Shown: positions 1 through 6,898 of the stretch, one piece after another
How the letters are laid out: every line of letters starts with the position of its first letter
Numbering within the stretch: the first letter of the stretch is position 1
Assembly: GCA_944322935.1 (NCBI GenBank)
Contig: CALUQO010000021.1
Location: 1 to 44,716, forward strand
Source: Candidatus Gastranaerophilales bacterium
Lineage (GTDB): Bacteria; Cyanobacteriota; Vampirovibrionia; Gastranaerophilales; Gastranaerophilaceae
DNA length: 44,716 bases
Reading direction: 5' to 3'
The notes under the pieces: generated by a model
Seen by the model: the letters and a program-made list of their open reading frames with translations, nothing else
Database searches by the model: none
Told to the model about the DNA's origin: nothing
Program-made: the position numbers and the translations under genes

Positions 1-2
1 TT

Positions 3-77
3 GTGTCGGTAGCTCACCGTTGAATCTTTAACGAAGTTAAAGTTCAACTATATTTATTTTTTTTATCCGACTGAGCT
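3..77. repeat. Partial tRNA-Arg copies flanking a hairpin
   Basis: Bases 3-16 repeat the first 14 bases of the tRNA-Arg gene at 109-122. Bases 65-77 are the exact reverse complement of tRNA bases 117-129 (the D-arm). Between them, 19-48 fold into a hairpin: GTTGAA/TTCAAC and CTTTAAC/GTTAAAG around a GAA loop, with one bulged base. This looks like debris of a tRNA copy or of an element that used the tRNA gene. The mechanism is inference. Confidence 0.6.
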
Positions 78-84
78 TGTATGA

Positions 85-90
85 TATAAT
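85..90 (+). promoter_or_regulatory. -10 element of the tRNA-Arg gene
   Basis: A perfect TATAAT lies 18 bases upstream of the mature tRNA 5' end. No good -35 box is visible at the usual spacing; the antisense tRNA fragment (65-77) lies across that position. Confidence 0.5.
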
Positions 91-108
91 TAGTTTATTC
101 ATAACCCT

Positions 109-182
109 GTGTCGGTAGCTCAGTCGGATAGAGCGGCAGTCTCCGAAGCTGCAGGTCGGGGGTTCAATTCCCCCCCGGCACA
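109..182 (+). tRNA. tRNA-Arg (anticodon CCG)
   Basis: A full cloverleaf can be drawn. The acceptor stem 109-115 pairs with 175-181 (seven pairs, one U-G), with discriminator A at 182. The D-stem is GCTC (118-121) with GAGC (131-134). The anticodon stem 136-140 pairs with 148-152 around the loop CTCCGAA, giving anticodon CCG, which reads CGG (Arg). The T-stem GGGGG (158-162) pairs with CCCCC (170-174) around TTCAATT. The 3' CCA is not encoded, so it must be added after transcription. A terminator follows at 202-245. Confidence 0.95.
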
Positions 183-201
183 AATTAAAAAGACACCGTA
201 A

Positions 202-245
202 GGTCTGTACCTAAGAAGATTAAGTACAGACCCAAATTTTTTGTT
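202..245 (+). terminator. Terminator after tRNA-Arg
   Basis: GGTCTGTAC (202-210) and GTACAGACC (224-232) form a perfect nine-pair stem, followed by a T-rich run from about 236. Confidence 0.8.
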
Positions 246-263
246 TTGCAAAACATAAAGAAT

Positions 264-615
264 CTAATCTAGTGTCGCAGTTGCTGCCGGCTGACCGCAG
301 CCAGCACCTGCTCCCCCTTGCATTCTTTTGCCTTCTTTTTCCACTCTGCCGAATAAAAGCTGACTAAATGTCAGGCTTTATTTTTATGAGAGGCTTTGAT
401 TTTGTGAAAATTGTAAAAATGGGGGCTTCACTATGTGAACAATGTGTCACTCGCCTACACTTAACTTCGTTAAGTTTCCCTGACAGGCTCACAAGTATCG
501 CTTACGCTCTACTGTTCGCTTTGTCAAAAAATTCGTTCACGTCGCTTACCTCTCACAAAACCAGCCACTGGCTGCTTTTGTTCGGCAGAGCCTTATCACG
601 AATTTTTCTCGAACA
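264..615 (-). repeat. Dispersed intergenic repeat, long copy
   Basis: Read on the minus strand, this stretch shares four collinear exact blocks with 20802-20922: 591-615 (25 bases), 524-547 (24), 440-450 (11) and 264-313 (50, itself a hairpin). The shorter copy lacks the three segments between the blocks. Those segments here hold further hairpins, including ACTTAAC/GTTAAGT with a TTC loop near 459-475 and the stem at 556-580. No convincing gene lies inside. With the terminator and the small gene at 632, it accounts for most of the 183-981 gap. Confidence 0.85.
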
Positions 616-631
616 ATCTAAAATAAAAAGC

Positions 632-808
632 TTAAAACATTTCAAGGCCACTATATTGAGTTCTTGCAACGTTGGCTGTATTTTCCATAGCCATTGTTAA
701 AAATTTTTCTACCGCGGCACGAACTTTTTTTATGTCTTTTTGTAATATGTCATGTCTTTGCTCTTCGGATTCTTTTAATGCATTTTTGAATTTTTGAAAA
801 CTGTACAT
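632..808 (-). CDS. Small hydrophilic protein, 58 residues, unknown function
   Basis: This is a short minus-strand frame opening ATG-TAC-AGT and ending TAA at 632-634. It is preceded by a GGGAG ribosome site nine bases before the ATG, and further upstream by TTGATT (874-879) and TATATT (852-857) spaced 16 bases apart. The protein starts MYSFQKFKNALKES. It is rich in Lys, Glu and Gln and should be mostly helical, perhaps a short coiled coil. It has no membrane segment or signal peptide. I do not recognise a family. The 3' end stops about 17 bases from the dispersed repeat at 264-615. Gene status rests on the promoter, ribosome site and gene-like composition. Confidence 0.6.
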   Translation of the reverse strand: MYSFQKFKNALKESEEQRHDILQKDIKKVRAAVEKFLTMAMENTANVARTQYSGLEMF

Positions 809-851
809 TTTGAAATACTCCCTATTTAAACAATTTAAACAATCTACTTAC

Positions 852-879
852 AATATACTTATCGGCATTTATTAATCAA
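852..879 (-). promoter_or_regulatory. Promoter of the 58-residue small gene
   Basis: On the minus strand, TTGATT (874-879) and TATATT (852-857) are separated by 16 bases, about 45 bases upstream of the ATG at 808. Confidence 0.45.
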
Positions 880-942
880 ATCTTTAGAGATAAGAGTTAT
901 TTGTTAACAAATATTTACACAATATTACACAAACAAAACAGT

Positions 943-972
943 TTGCACTTAGCGTAAATAATGATTTATAAT
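943..972 (+). promoter_or_regulatory. nanE promoter giving a nearly leaderless mRNA
   Basis: TTGCAC (943-948), an 18-base spacer and a perfect TATAAT (967-972) place the transcript start near 979-980, two or three bases before the ATG at 982. No Shine-Dalgarno sequence is present. Confidence 0.6.
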
Positions 973-981
973 TAAACTGTT

Positions 982-1671
982 ATGGATATACTTGCACAAA
1001 TTAAGAATAAAGTAATTGTATCTGTTCAGGCGATGCCATCCGAACCGTTGTACAAGGAAGATTGCATGGTCGCAATGATGCAGTCCGTTGTAAAAGGCGG
1101 GGCTGCTGCATTAAGGGTTGCCGGGGTAAGAGATGTAATAAATGCCAAAAAGCTTTTTAAAATCCCTGTAATAGGTATAACAAAACCTGAAGTTATTCCT
1201 CCAAACTGGCGCGAAATAGTTTATATAACTCCAACGATAAAAGATGCAAAGGATTTGATACAGGCAGGAGCAGATGTTATAGCATTTGACGGTACTTCGC
1301 GACCCAGAGGGGAAAATAACCTGACCCAGCTAATAAGATTTATAAAAATTAATAAAAAGATTGCAATGGCTGATGTATCGACTCTGCAAGAGGGCGTTGC
1401 CGCAAGAATACTCGGCGCTGATATAGTTTCAACAACTTTATCCGGCTATACATTGGAATCTCCTGAAGTATCAGATCAGCCGGATTTCGGATTGCTGGAA
1501 AAACTTGTTGAAGCCGTTGATTGTCCGGTTATATTAGAGGGGCGTATCTGGACACCTGAACAGGTTGATAAGGCTTTTTCCATCGGTGCACATGCTGTTG
1601 TTATAGGCTCTGCCATAACAAGACCCCAGCTGATAACAAAAAGATTCGTGAACAGAGAAAAGGCGATTTAG
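982..1671 (+). CDS. nanE: N-acylglucosamine-6-phosphate 2-epimerase (NanE)
   Basis: Cytosolic epimerase that interconverts N-acetylmannosamine-6-phosphate and N-acetylglucosamine-6-phosphate, feeding sialic acid or ManNAc breakdown into amino-sugar metabolism. The 229 residues match the usual family length and TIM-barrel layout. The N-terminal IVSVQA segment, a central GADVIAFDGT strand, and the C-terminal EGRIWTPEQV and VIGSAITRPQLIT segments are NanE signatures. The ATG follows a strong promoter so closely that the message would be almost leaderless. The stop codon is directly followed by the ATG of the ROK kinase, so the two form an operon. No lyase (NanA) or sialidase is in the window, so the physiological substrate source is unknown. 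Confidence 0.93.
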   Translation: MDILAQIKNKVIVSVQAMPSEPLYKEDCMVAMMQSVVKGGAAALRVAGVRDVINAKKLFKIPVIGITKPEVIPPNWREIVYITPTIKDAKDLIQAGADVIAFDGTSRPRGENNLTQLIRFIKINKKIAMADVSTLQEGVAARILGADIVSTTLSGYTLESPEVSDQPDFGLLEKLVEAVDCPVILEGRIWTPEQVDKAFSIGAHAVVIGSAITRPQLITKRFVNREKAI

Positions 1672-2583
1672 ATGAAAAAGGCTCTTGGTATTGATATTGG
1701 CGGAACAAAGATTCTATACGGTATTGTGAATGAAAACGGAGAAATTGTATCTGAGGTAAAAAAAACATTTACCCCCAAAACAGCCGATGCGATTTTTTCT
1801 ACACTAAAAACGATAATTGATGAACATTATACAGAAATTGAAGTTGTAGGTTTGTCTTCTGCAGGAGCGGTAAATTTAGAAAACACAAAGGTGTTGAGCT
1901 CTACCCCAAATTTGCCTGACGGATATAATCAGATAGATTTTTCCGCTTTGTGTGATAAAAAAGTTTATGTTGAAAATGACGCAAATTGTGCTTGTGCTGC
2001 GGAATATAAAAACGGGGCAGGCAAAGGTTTCAACACCGTTTTGATGATTACAATAGGTACCGGTATAGGCGGCGGAGTTATTTCTGACGGAAAATTGTTT
2101 AGAGGCGCCAAAGGGAACGCTCTTGAAGTCGGAAGCATGAAAATATTTGCTGATAAAAGACAAAAATGTACCTGCGGAAGATATGACTGCTGGGAATCTT
2201 ATGCATCGGGAACAGGTTTAAAAAACTGTGCCACAAAAGGAGCAAAAGAGTATCCTGAGTTTAGGGAAAGTATTTATAAGGATAAGCAGCCTGATGAAAT
2301 TACAACATATGACATAACAGACGGAATACAAAAAGGTGACGCTTATTCAATAAAAGTTTTTAATCAATGGATGGAATATATGTATGTCGGGCTTGTTTCG
2401 CTGACGGATATTTTTAACCCCGATTGCATTGTGATTTCCGGCGGAATGTGCTCTTTTGTTGATACCGAAATGCTTGAGCAAAAAATTAATGCAGAATCCG
2501 TAGTAACGGATGTAAAGGTCTTACGTGCGACAACGGGAAATAATGCAGGCATGATTGGCGCTGCAGTTCTTGCTTTTGGCTAA
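1672..2583 (+). CDS. ROK-family sugar kinase, probably N-acetylmannosamine kinase
   Basis: ATP-dependent sugar kinase of the ROK family; beside nanE, the likely substrate is N-acetylmannosamine (NanK role), but glucose or other hexoses cannot be excluded. The 303 residues show the N-terminal phosphate loop GIDIGGTK (6-13), the catalytic Asp in ENDAN (D103), the glycine-rich ATP segment GTGIGGG (129-135), and a C-x-C-G-x-x-x-C zinc cluster (C166, C168, C173). Oddity: the zinc-site His normally found in an E-I-G-H-M segment is Ser here (EVGSM, S155), and the usual G before the last Cys is D. It starts with zero bases after the nanE stop and is convergent with the patatin gene. Confidence 0.85.
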   Translation: MKKALGIDIGGTKILYGIVNENGEIVSEVKKTFTPKTADAIFSTLKTIIDEHYTEIEVVGLSSAGAVNLENTKVLSSTPNLPDGYNQIDFSALCDKKVYVENDANCACAAEYKNGAGKGFNTVLMITIGTGIGGGVISDGKLFRGAKGNALEVGSMKIFADKRQKCTCGRYDCWESYASGTGLKNCATKGAKEYPEFRESIYKDKQPDEITTYDITDGIQKGDAYSIKVFNQWMEYMYVGLVSLTDIFNPDCIVISGGMCSFVDTEMLEQKINAESVVTDVKVLRATTGNNAGMIGAAVLAFG

Positions 2584-2607
2584 ACGTCCAAAATGTCTTG
2601 CACAGGA

Positions 2608-3816
2608 CTACATATTGTATTCTTTAATATATTCTTCAAGCTCAATGCATCTTTCGAGCACATCATTATATAGATTGTTTAAATAAAATTCAACCTCTCT
2701 TTTATCCTTAAGTTGAGTTGTTTTCCAGAAAAAGCTTTCTGTAATATGAGAGAAAAAGTAATCTTTAAACTTTACGGAAGAGTCATAGATTGAAGAATCT
2801 ATATATCTTTTGGCCTCACAAAGGTAGATAAACAAATCACAAATCTGAGATTTTGCGCTCAAGATTCTATTTAGAGCAAGCGCATTTTTTATCTTTATTA
2901 AATGGTCTAAAATTACGTTATACCTTGGGAGTAACTCTTTTTTCTTTTGAGGGAGCGTCTTTTTGAAATATTCCAAAGTGGTATTATAACCGATTTCGAC
3001 CAGCTTGTCTCGTTCTGATTGAGGCAGCGTAAACTGCACAGGCAAGATATGGTCTGTATCTATTTTTATATAGTCAAATTTATCTTTCGGCTGGTATGTT
3101 TGCATAATATATTCCGTGGCAAAATTGGACATTGTTGCAAAAACAGCATTCAAATATTCAACGGAATTTTTTACATTCGGCCAGCACTTTGCGCCTTCCA
3201 GCCTGAATTCGATAACACGGCAGTCTTTCGGACACAGGATGTCGCAGATACGCCACATAGGCCAGCTTTTCATAATATCACCGTCAATTAAAACATTGTT
3301 TTCAAATTCACACGGTTCCAAAAGCCCTGGCAAAGATGTGGAAATCAGCACGGCCTGCGCTATTTCAAAATCAGGAGTTGTGTATTTTGAAAAAATATAA
3401 GGTGTGCATCCGTTTATGTTGGTGGTTATTACAAAAAAATCTTTGTCTATGTCTTTGAATGTTACGGGTTTATTTTTACCCTTTTCGTATTTGTCAGCAT
3501 AAAACTTTTTTTCAATACCCGTACGAATCCAATCTAAAAAATGTTCCCCTTTGCTTATTGCAAACTTTTTGGTCAAATCCAGACGAACATCCCTAAAAAG
3601 ATCAAAATTGACTTCTTTAAATATTTCTTCAAATTCTTCATAAGTATAATTTAAAGAAGCATAAGCGGCAAAAACTGCGCCGACCGACGAACCGGCAAAA
3701 GATTTTATGTTGATGCCAGTTTCTTTCATTGCTCTGAGCGCGCCAAGATAAGCAAGCCCTCTTATTGCTCCGCCGCCAAAGATACACAAATACTGTTTTG
3801 ACCCTATTTCGCTCAA
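2608..3816 (-). CDS. Patatin-like phospholipase family protein
   Basis: Predicted serine lipid acyl hydrolase. The oxyanion loop GGGAIRG (14-20), the nucleophile elbow GSSVG (Ser44) and the dyad Asp in the segment IDGDIMKSWP match the patatin Ser-Asp fold; the usual D-G-G/A reads D-G-D. At 402 residues it is longer than a bare patatin domain. The C-terminal third (from about residue 280) is helical and Lys/Glu-rich, with no recognised domain. No signal peptide is seen, so it is cytosolic or an exported effector by another route. The start is TTG, chosen because AAGGAG lies five bases upstream. Its 3' end converges on the ROK kinase with 24 bases between. Confidence 0.85.
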   Translation of the reverse strand: MSEIGSKQYLCIFGGGAIRGLAYLGALRAMKETGINIKSFAGSSVGAVFAAYASLNYTYEEFEEIFKEVNFDLFRDVRLDLTKKFAISKGEHFLDWIRTGIEKKFYADKYEKGKNKPVTFKDIDKDFFVITTNINGCTPYIFSKYTTPDFEIAQAVLISTSLPGLLEPCEFENNVLIDGDIMKSWPMWRICDILCPKDCRVIEFRLEGAKCWPNVKNSVEYLNAVFATMSNFATEYIMQTYQPKDKFDYIKIDTDHILPVQFTLPQSERDKLVEIGYNTTLEYFKKTLPQKKKELLPRYNVILDHLIKIKNALALNRILSAKSQICDLFIYLCEAKRYIDSSIYDSSVKFKDYFFSHITESFFWKTTQLKDKREVEFYLNNLYNDVLERCIELEEYIKEYNM

Positions 3817-3939
3817 AAAAGCTCCTTCGCTGTCTTAATTTTTATTAAAACACAAATTATTTAACAAAAATATACTCACATATAAATATCCCTCTGTTGG
3901 AGGATATAGGAGTATACAAAACAGATGTTTTATTTAATC

Positions 3940-3963
3940 AAAAAAAAGAGGCATAAAAGCCTC
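3940..3963 (-). terminator. Terminator of the AMIN-domain gene
   Basis: On the minus strand, GAGGC (3959-3963) and GCCTC (3948-3952) form a stem followed by eight T (3940-3947), about 55 bases after the stop at 4018. Confidence 0.8.
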
Positions 3964-4017
3964 ATGTATATTGTTGAGTATCGTCTATTTAAATTTCACT
4001 CTCTCATGGTTGTTAAA

Positions 4018-5238
4018 TTAAAAAGTTCTTCTTTGTGTGTGCGCCTGTGCCTTTCTTAAATTTTCTTTTAACCCCTTAGCCAAATCCGCTCTTCCGTTTT
4101 TTTCGTATATTTTTGTAATTGATTCCAAAAATTTTACACTGTCTAAATCGGAAGGAGTTGACTTCACTGACGGTATCTTGGTGTTGTGTAAAGTCTGCGG
4201 TTTTGTTGCCACAGGTGAGACAGACACCGGCTGATTGATAACAGGTTGTGTTTTTATCGGAGATACCGACTGTCTTATAATCTGTTGATGCTGTGTTTTA
4301 GGTGCAGCACCGCTTACCGGCAGAGGTTTGCGTCTTGGTATACCTGAAATACCTGAAGGTTCAACATTTGTTGTATAAGGATTTTTCTGGCTATTTTGAT
4401 AAGCTTTAAGTCCGTAACCCGCATTTACAGGATTAACAGCCCCGAGTCCGTCCGGTCTAGTTAAAGCCATATTATCTGCCATTCTGCGATTTAGTGCAAT
4501 TTCGCGTTCCATTCGGTCGGATTGTTTCGGTTTAGCCAGCAACTCGCTCAAACTCTGTGTTCTTTGAGACTGAGCTTTTTTCTTAGGTCTGAACATCATT
4601 GAAGCAATAATAAAGATTACGCCAAGAATTGTAATAAGATTAATATCCCCTGATGCTGCTTTGTTTATTGCTTTTTTTACAAGACTTTTGGTATTTACAA
4701 GCATTTCTCTTGATATATTCATTTGTGTCAAAACTTCATTCACCTGCGGGTTTGCAGTTTGGTCGTCTTGAACTTCTTCAACATTTTGATTGTATACGGG
4801 AGTATAACTTGAAACAGGAGCACCAAGCTGTATGGACTCTCCGCTTGCCGGTGTCTGCGGCACAACCGGTGCTGATTTTACATTTTCAAAATAGACTTTG
4901 CTCTCTGCAATGCCTTCGCCCGTAAAAATGATTTTTATATCACTTTTGCCAGCCGGAGCAACCGTTACATTTTCAAGATTTTCAACGTTATTATATACGG
5001 TATTCAAATCCTCCGACACTTCAACATCTTTTAGTTGAACAGTTAATCTGTTATTGTCGGCAGAAACAGTTTTTTTCATCTGAGTTGTTTCATCGGTTTT
5101 TAAAACTATGCCATACCCCGAATCTTGTGCATTAATTTGAATTTCGGAAAGCGTATTGGCAAATCCGGCTGACATTCCCATTAAAACAGCCAGTCCCGCG
5201 ATTGACAACTTAGTAGTAAATTTTACGATACCTCTCAT
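4018..5238 (-). CDS. AMIN-like domain, single-span membrane protein
   Basis: I start this at the internal ATG (5238), where GGGAA lies close upstream and a clear signal peptide follows (positive MRGIVKFTTK, hydrophobic core, cleavage after AGFA). The 406-residue protein has an exported beta-rich N-terminal region (about 30-125) resembling an AMIN domain, the module that binds peptidoglycan or the envelope in AmiC and PilQ-type secretins. One membrane segment follows (about 200-216: ITILGVIFIIASMMF then RPKKK). The tail is Pro/Thr/Gln-rich and probably cytosolic, ending in a helical segment. A link to the PilM-PilN/PilO genes nearby is possible but is inference. It stands alone with its own terminator. 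Confidence 0.6.
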   Translation of the reverse strand: MRGIVKFTTKLSIAGLAVLMGMSAGFANTLSEIQINAQDSGYGIVLKTDETTQMKKTVSADNNRLTVQLKDVEVSEDLNTVYNNVENLENVTVAPAGKSDIKIIFTGEGIAESKVYFENVKSAPVVPQTPASGESIQLGAPVSSYTPVYNQNVEEVQDDQTANPQVNEVLTQMNISREMLVNTKSLVKKAINKAASGDINLITILGVIFIIASMMFRPKKKAQSQRTQSLSELLAKPKQSDRMEREIALNRRMADNMALTRPDGLGAVNPVNAGYGLKAYQNSQKNPYTTNVEPSGISGIPRRKPLPVSGAAPKTQHQQIIRQSVSPIKTQPVINQPVSVSPVATKPQTLHNTKIPSVKSTPSDLDSVKFLESITKIYEKNGRADLAKGLKENLRKAQAHTQRRTF

Positions 5239-5337
5239 TATTTCCCAATACTCCCAAGAGTTACTCAACATTGTTTACATATAAATCATACGTATTCGGC
5301 ACGTGAAAAACATCAATCACGGGGTTTAAGATTTAAC

Positions 5338-5368
5338 AAAAAGATATTGACCATCTGGTCAATATCTT
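5338..5368 (-). terminator. Terminator of der
   Basis: A perfect 12-pair stem (5341-5352 with 5357-5368) has a four-base loop, and on the minus strand is followed by a T run. It sits about 50 bases after the der stop. Confidence 0.85.
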
Positions 5369-5417
5369 GAATCATATAAAATAACAATTTGTTTAACAGA
5401 CAGGTTATTTTATTTTT

Positions 5418-6749
5418 TTAATTTTTTTCCTTGCGTTCTCTAAAAGATAAGCGAATAGGCGTTCCGCCAAAACCGAAAGCCTCTCTCATTTTATTTTCAA
5501 GGTATCTTTTGTAGCTGTCCTGTACTAAATCTTCATCATTAACAAACAAAATAAAAGTAGGCGGCGCCGTGCGAACCTGAGTTGCATAATATACTCTGAG
5601 CTTTTTACCCTTTTTGGTAGTCGGAGGGTTCATTGCCATTGCTTCTAACAGCACTTTATTTAAAATGCTTGTGGATACACGTTTTGTGCATTGCATATAC
5701 ACTTCTTTTGCCTGTTTGTAAATGTTAACAAGACGTTGTTTTGTTTTTGCACTGATAAATATTTTTGGTGCAAAATCCAAAAACGGTGCATCATGCATAA
5801 GTTTTTGTGTGTATTTTGCCGTAGGGTCGGACTTGTCTTTGTTTTCAACCAAATCCCATTTATTCACAGCGACAATCAACCCTTTACCTGCCTCAACAAC
5901 AATCTGTGAAATCTTTTTATCCTGATCGGTAAGCCCGTCAACAGCATCTATAACAAGTACTGCTATATCACAATCTTTTATTGCTCTTATTGCTCTGTCG
6001 ACTGCAAATTTTTCCACTCCCCAGTCAACTTTTGATTTTTTTCTTATTCCGGCAGTATCTACCAGTATGAATTCTTCACCCTCATATTTTACTTTAGAGT
6101 CAATACTGTCACGCGTTGTACCGGATATGTCGCTGACAATAACTCTTTCTTCCCCCAAAAGAGCATTAACTATAGAAGATTTTCCTGCATTAGGTTTACC
6201 TACAATGGCCAATTTTATAATATCAGAATCTGTTGCATTTTCATCTATGGTAAAATCTTCGGTAATTGCTTCCAAAAGGTCGCCGACTCCGCCGGAACCA
6301 TGCAAGGCAGATATGGGATGAGGCTCACCAACAGCAAGCGCATAGAAATCAGCAATATTGTTAAAATGTTCCGGTGCATCAATTTTGTTTACAGCAAGAT
6401 ACACAGGCTTTTTGCTTCTTCTTAAAACATTAGCAATGTCATAATCTATAGGATTTATGCCTTCTTTTCCGTCAACCAGAAAAATTATTTTGTCCGATTC
6501 ATCACAGGCAACTTTTGCCTGTGTGAATATGTTGAGCATAATTTCATCTTCATCACCCGGAATAATGCCTCCGGTATCAATAAGGGTAAACTGTTTGTTT
6601 TGCCATTCAACATCAAAATATATTCTGTCGCGTGTTACTCCCGGCTGGTCATCAACAATAGATTGACGGGAGCCTACAATCCTGTTTACAAATGTGGATT
6701 TTCCAACGTTTGGTCTTCCTACAACGGCGACAATGGGTTTATTGCTCAT
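5418..6749 (-). CDS. der: Ribosome assembly GTPase Der (EngA)
   Basis: Tandem GTPase that acts in 50S ribosomal subunit maturation. The 443 residues fit the family. First G domain: GRPNVGKS (11-18), DTGG (58-61), NKID (121-124). Second G domain: GKPNAGKS (184-191), DTAGIRKK, NKWD. A C-terminal KH-like domain ends in Arg/Lys-rich residues. The ATG at 6749 gives the conserved N-terminus. It is transcribed alone and ends at a strong terminator (5338-5368). Upstream it is divergent from the methyltransferase-like gene across a region with a long palindrome (6834-6870). Confidence 0.97.
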   Translation of the reverse strand: MSNKPIVAVVGRPNVGKSTFVNRIVGSRQSIVDDQPGVTRDRIYFDVEWQNKQFTLIDTGGIIPGDEDEIMLNIFTQAKVACDESDKIIFLVDGKEGINPIDYDIANVLRRSKKPVYLAVNKIDAPEHFNNIADFYALAVGEPHPISALHGSGGVGDLLEAITEDFTIDENATDSDIIKLAIVGKPNAGKSSIVNALLGEERVIVSDISGTTRDSIDSKVKYEGEEFILVDTAGIRKKSKVDWGVEKFAVDRAIRAIKDCDIAVLVIDAVDGLTDQDKKISQIVVEAGKGLIVAVNKWDLVENKDKSDPTAKYTQKLMHDAPFLDFAPKIFISAKTKQRLVNIYKQAKEVYMQCTKRVSTSILNKVLLEAMAMNPPTTKKGKKLRVYYATQVRTAPPTFILFVNDEDLVQDSYKRYLENKMREAFGFGGTPIRLSFRERKEKN

Positions 6750-6833
6750 AATTTTATCCTTTAGTTATTGTAAAATCTTAATACAAATATGCTCAACCTC
6801 CAAATATATATATTACAAAAATTATTGACAAGT

Positions 6834-6870
6834 AATTGTTAATGTACTAATTGTTAGTATGTTAACAATT
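6834..6870. promoter_or_regulatory. 37-base imperfect palindrome, operator-like
   Basis: The left arm 6834-6850 and right arm 6854-6870 are reverse complements at 15 of 17 positions around a TTG centre. The core TACTAA/TTAGTA and the outer AATTGTTAA/TTAACAATT are perfect. It lies just after a TTGACA hexamer (6825-6830) and before the GGGAGAG ribosome site of the gene at 6899, so it would overlap that gene's promoter. Confidence 0.6.
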
Positions 6871-6898
6871 TGGATGACAGATTTACAGGGAGAGTTTT

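Noticed and set aside
368-700. Open frame of 110 residues across the 5' repeat
   Set aside because: It runs through repeat hairpins and antisense to the 58-residue gene, has no ribosome site, and has repeat-derived composition.
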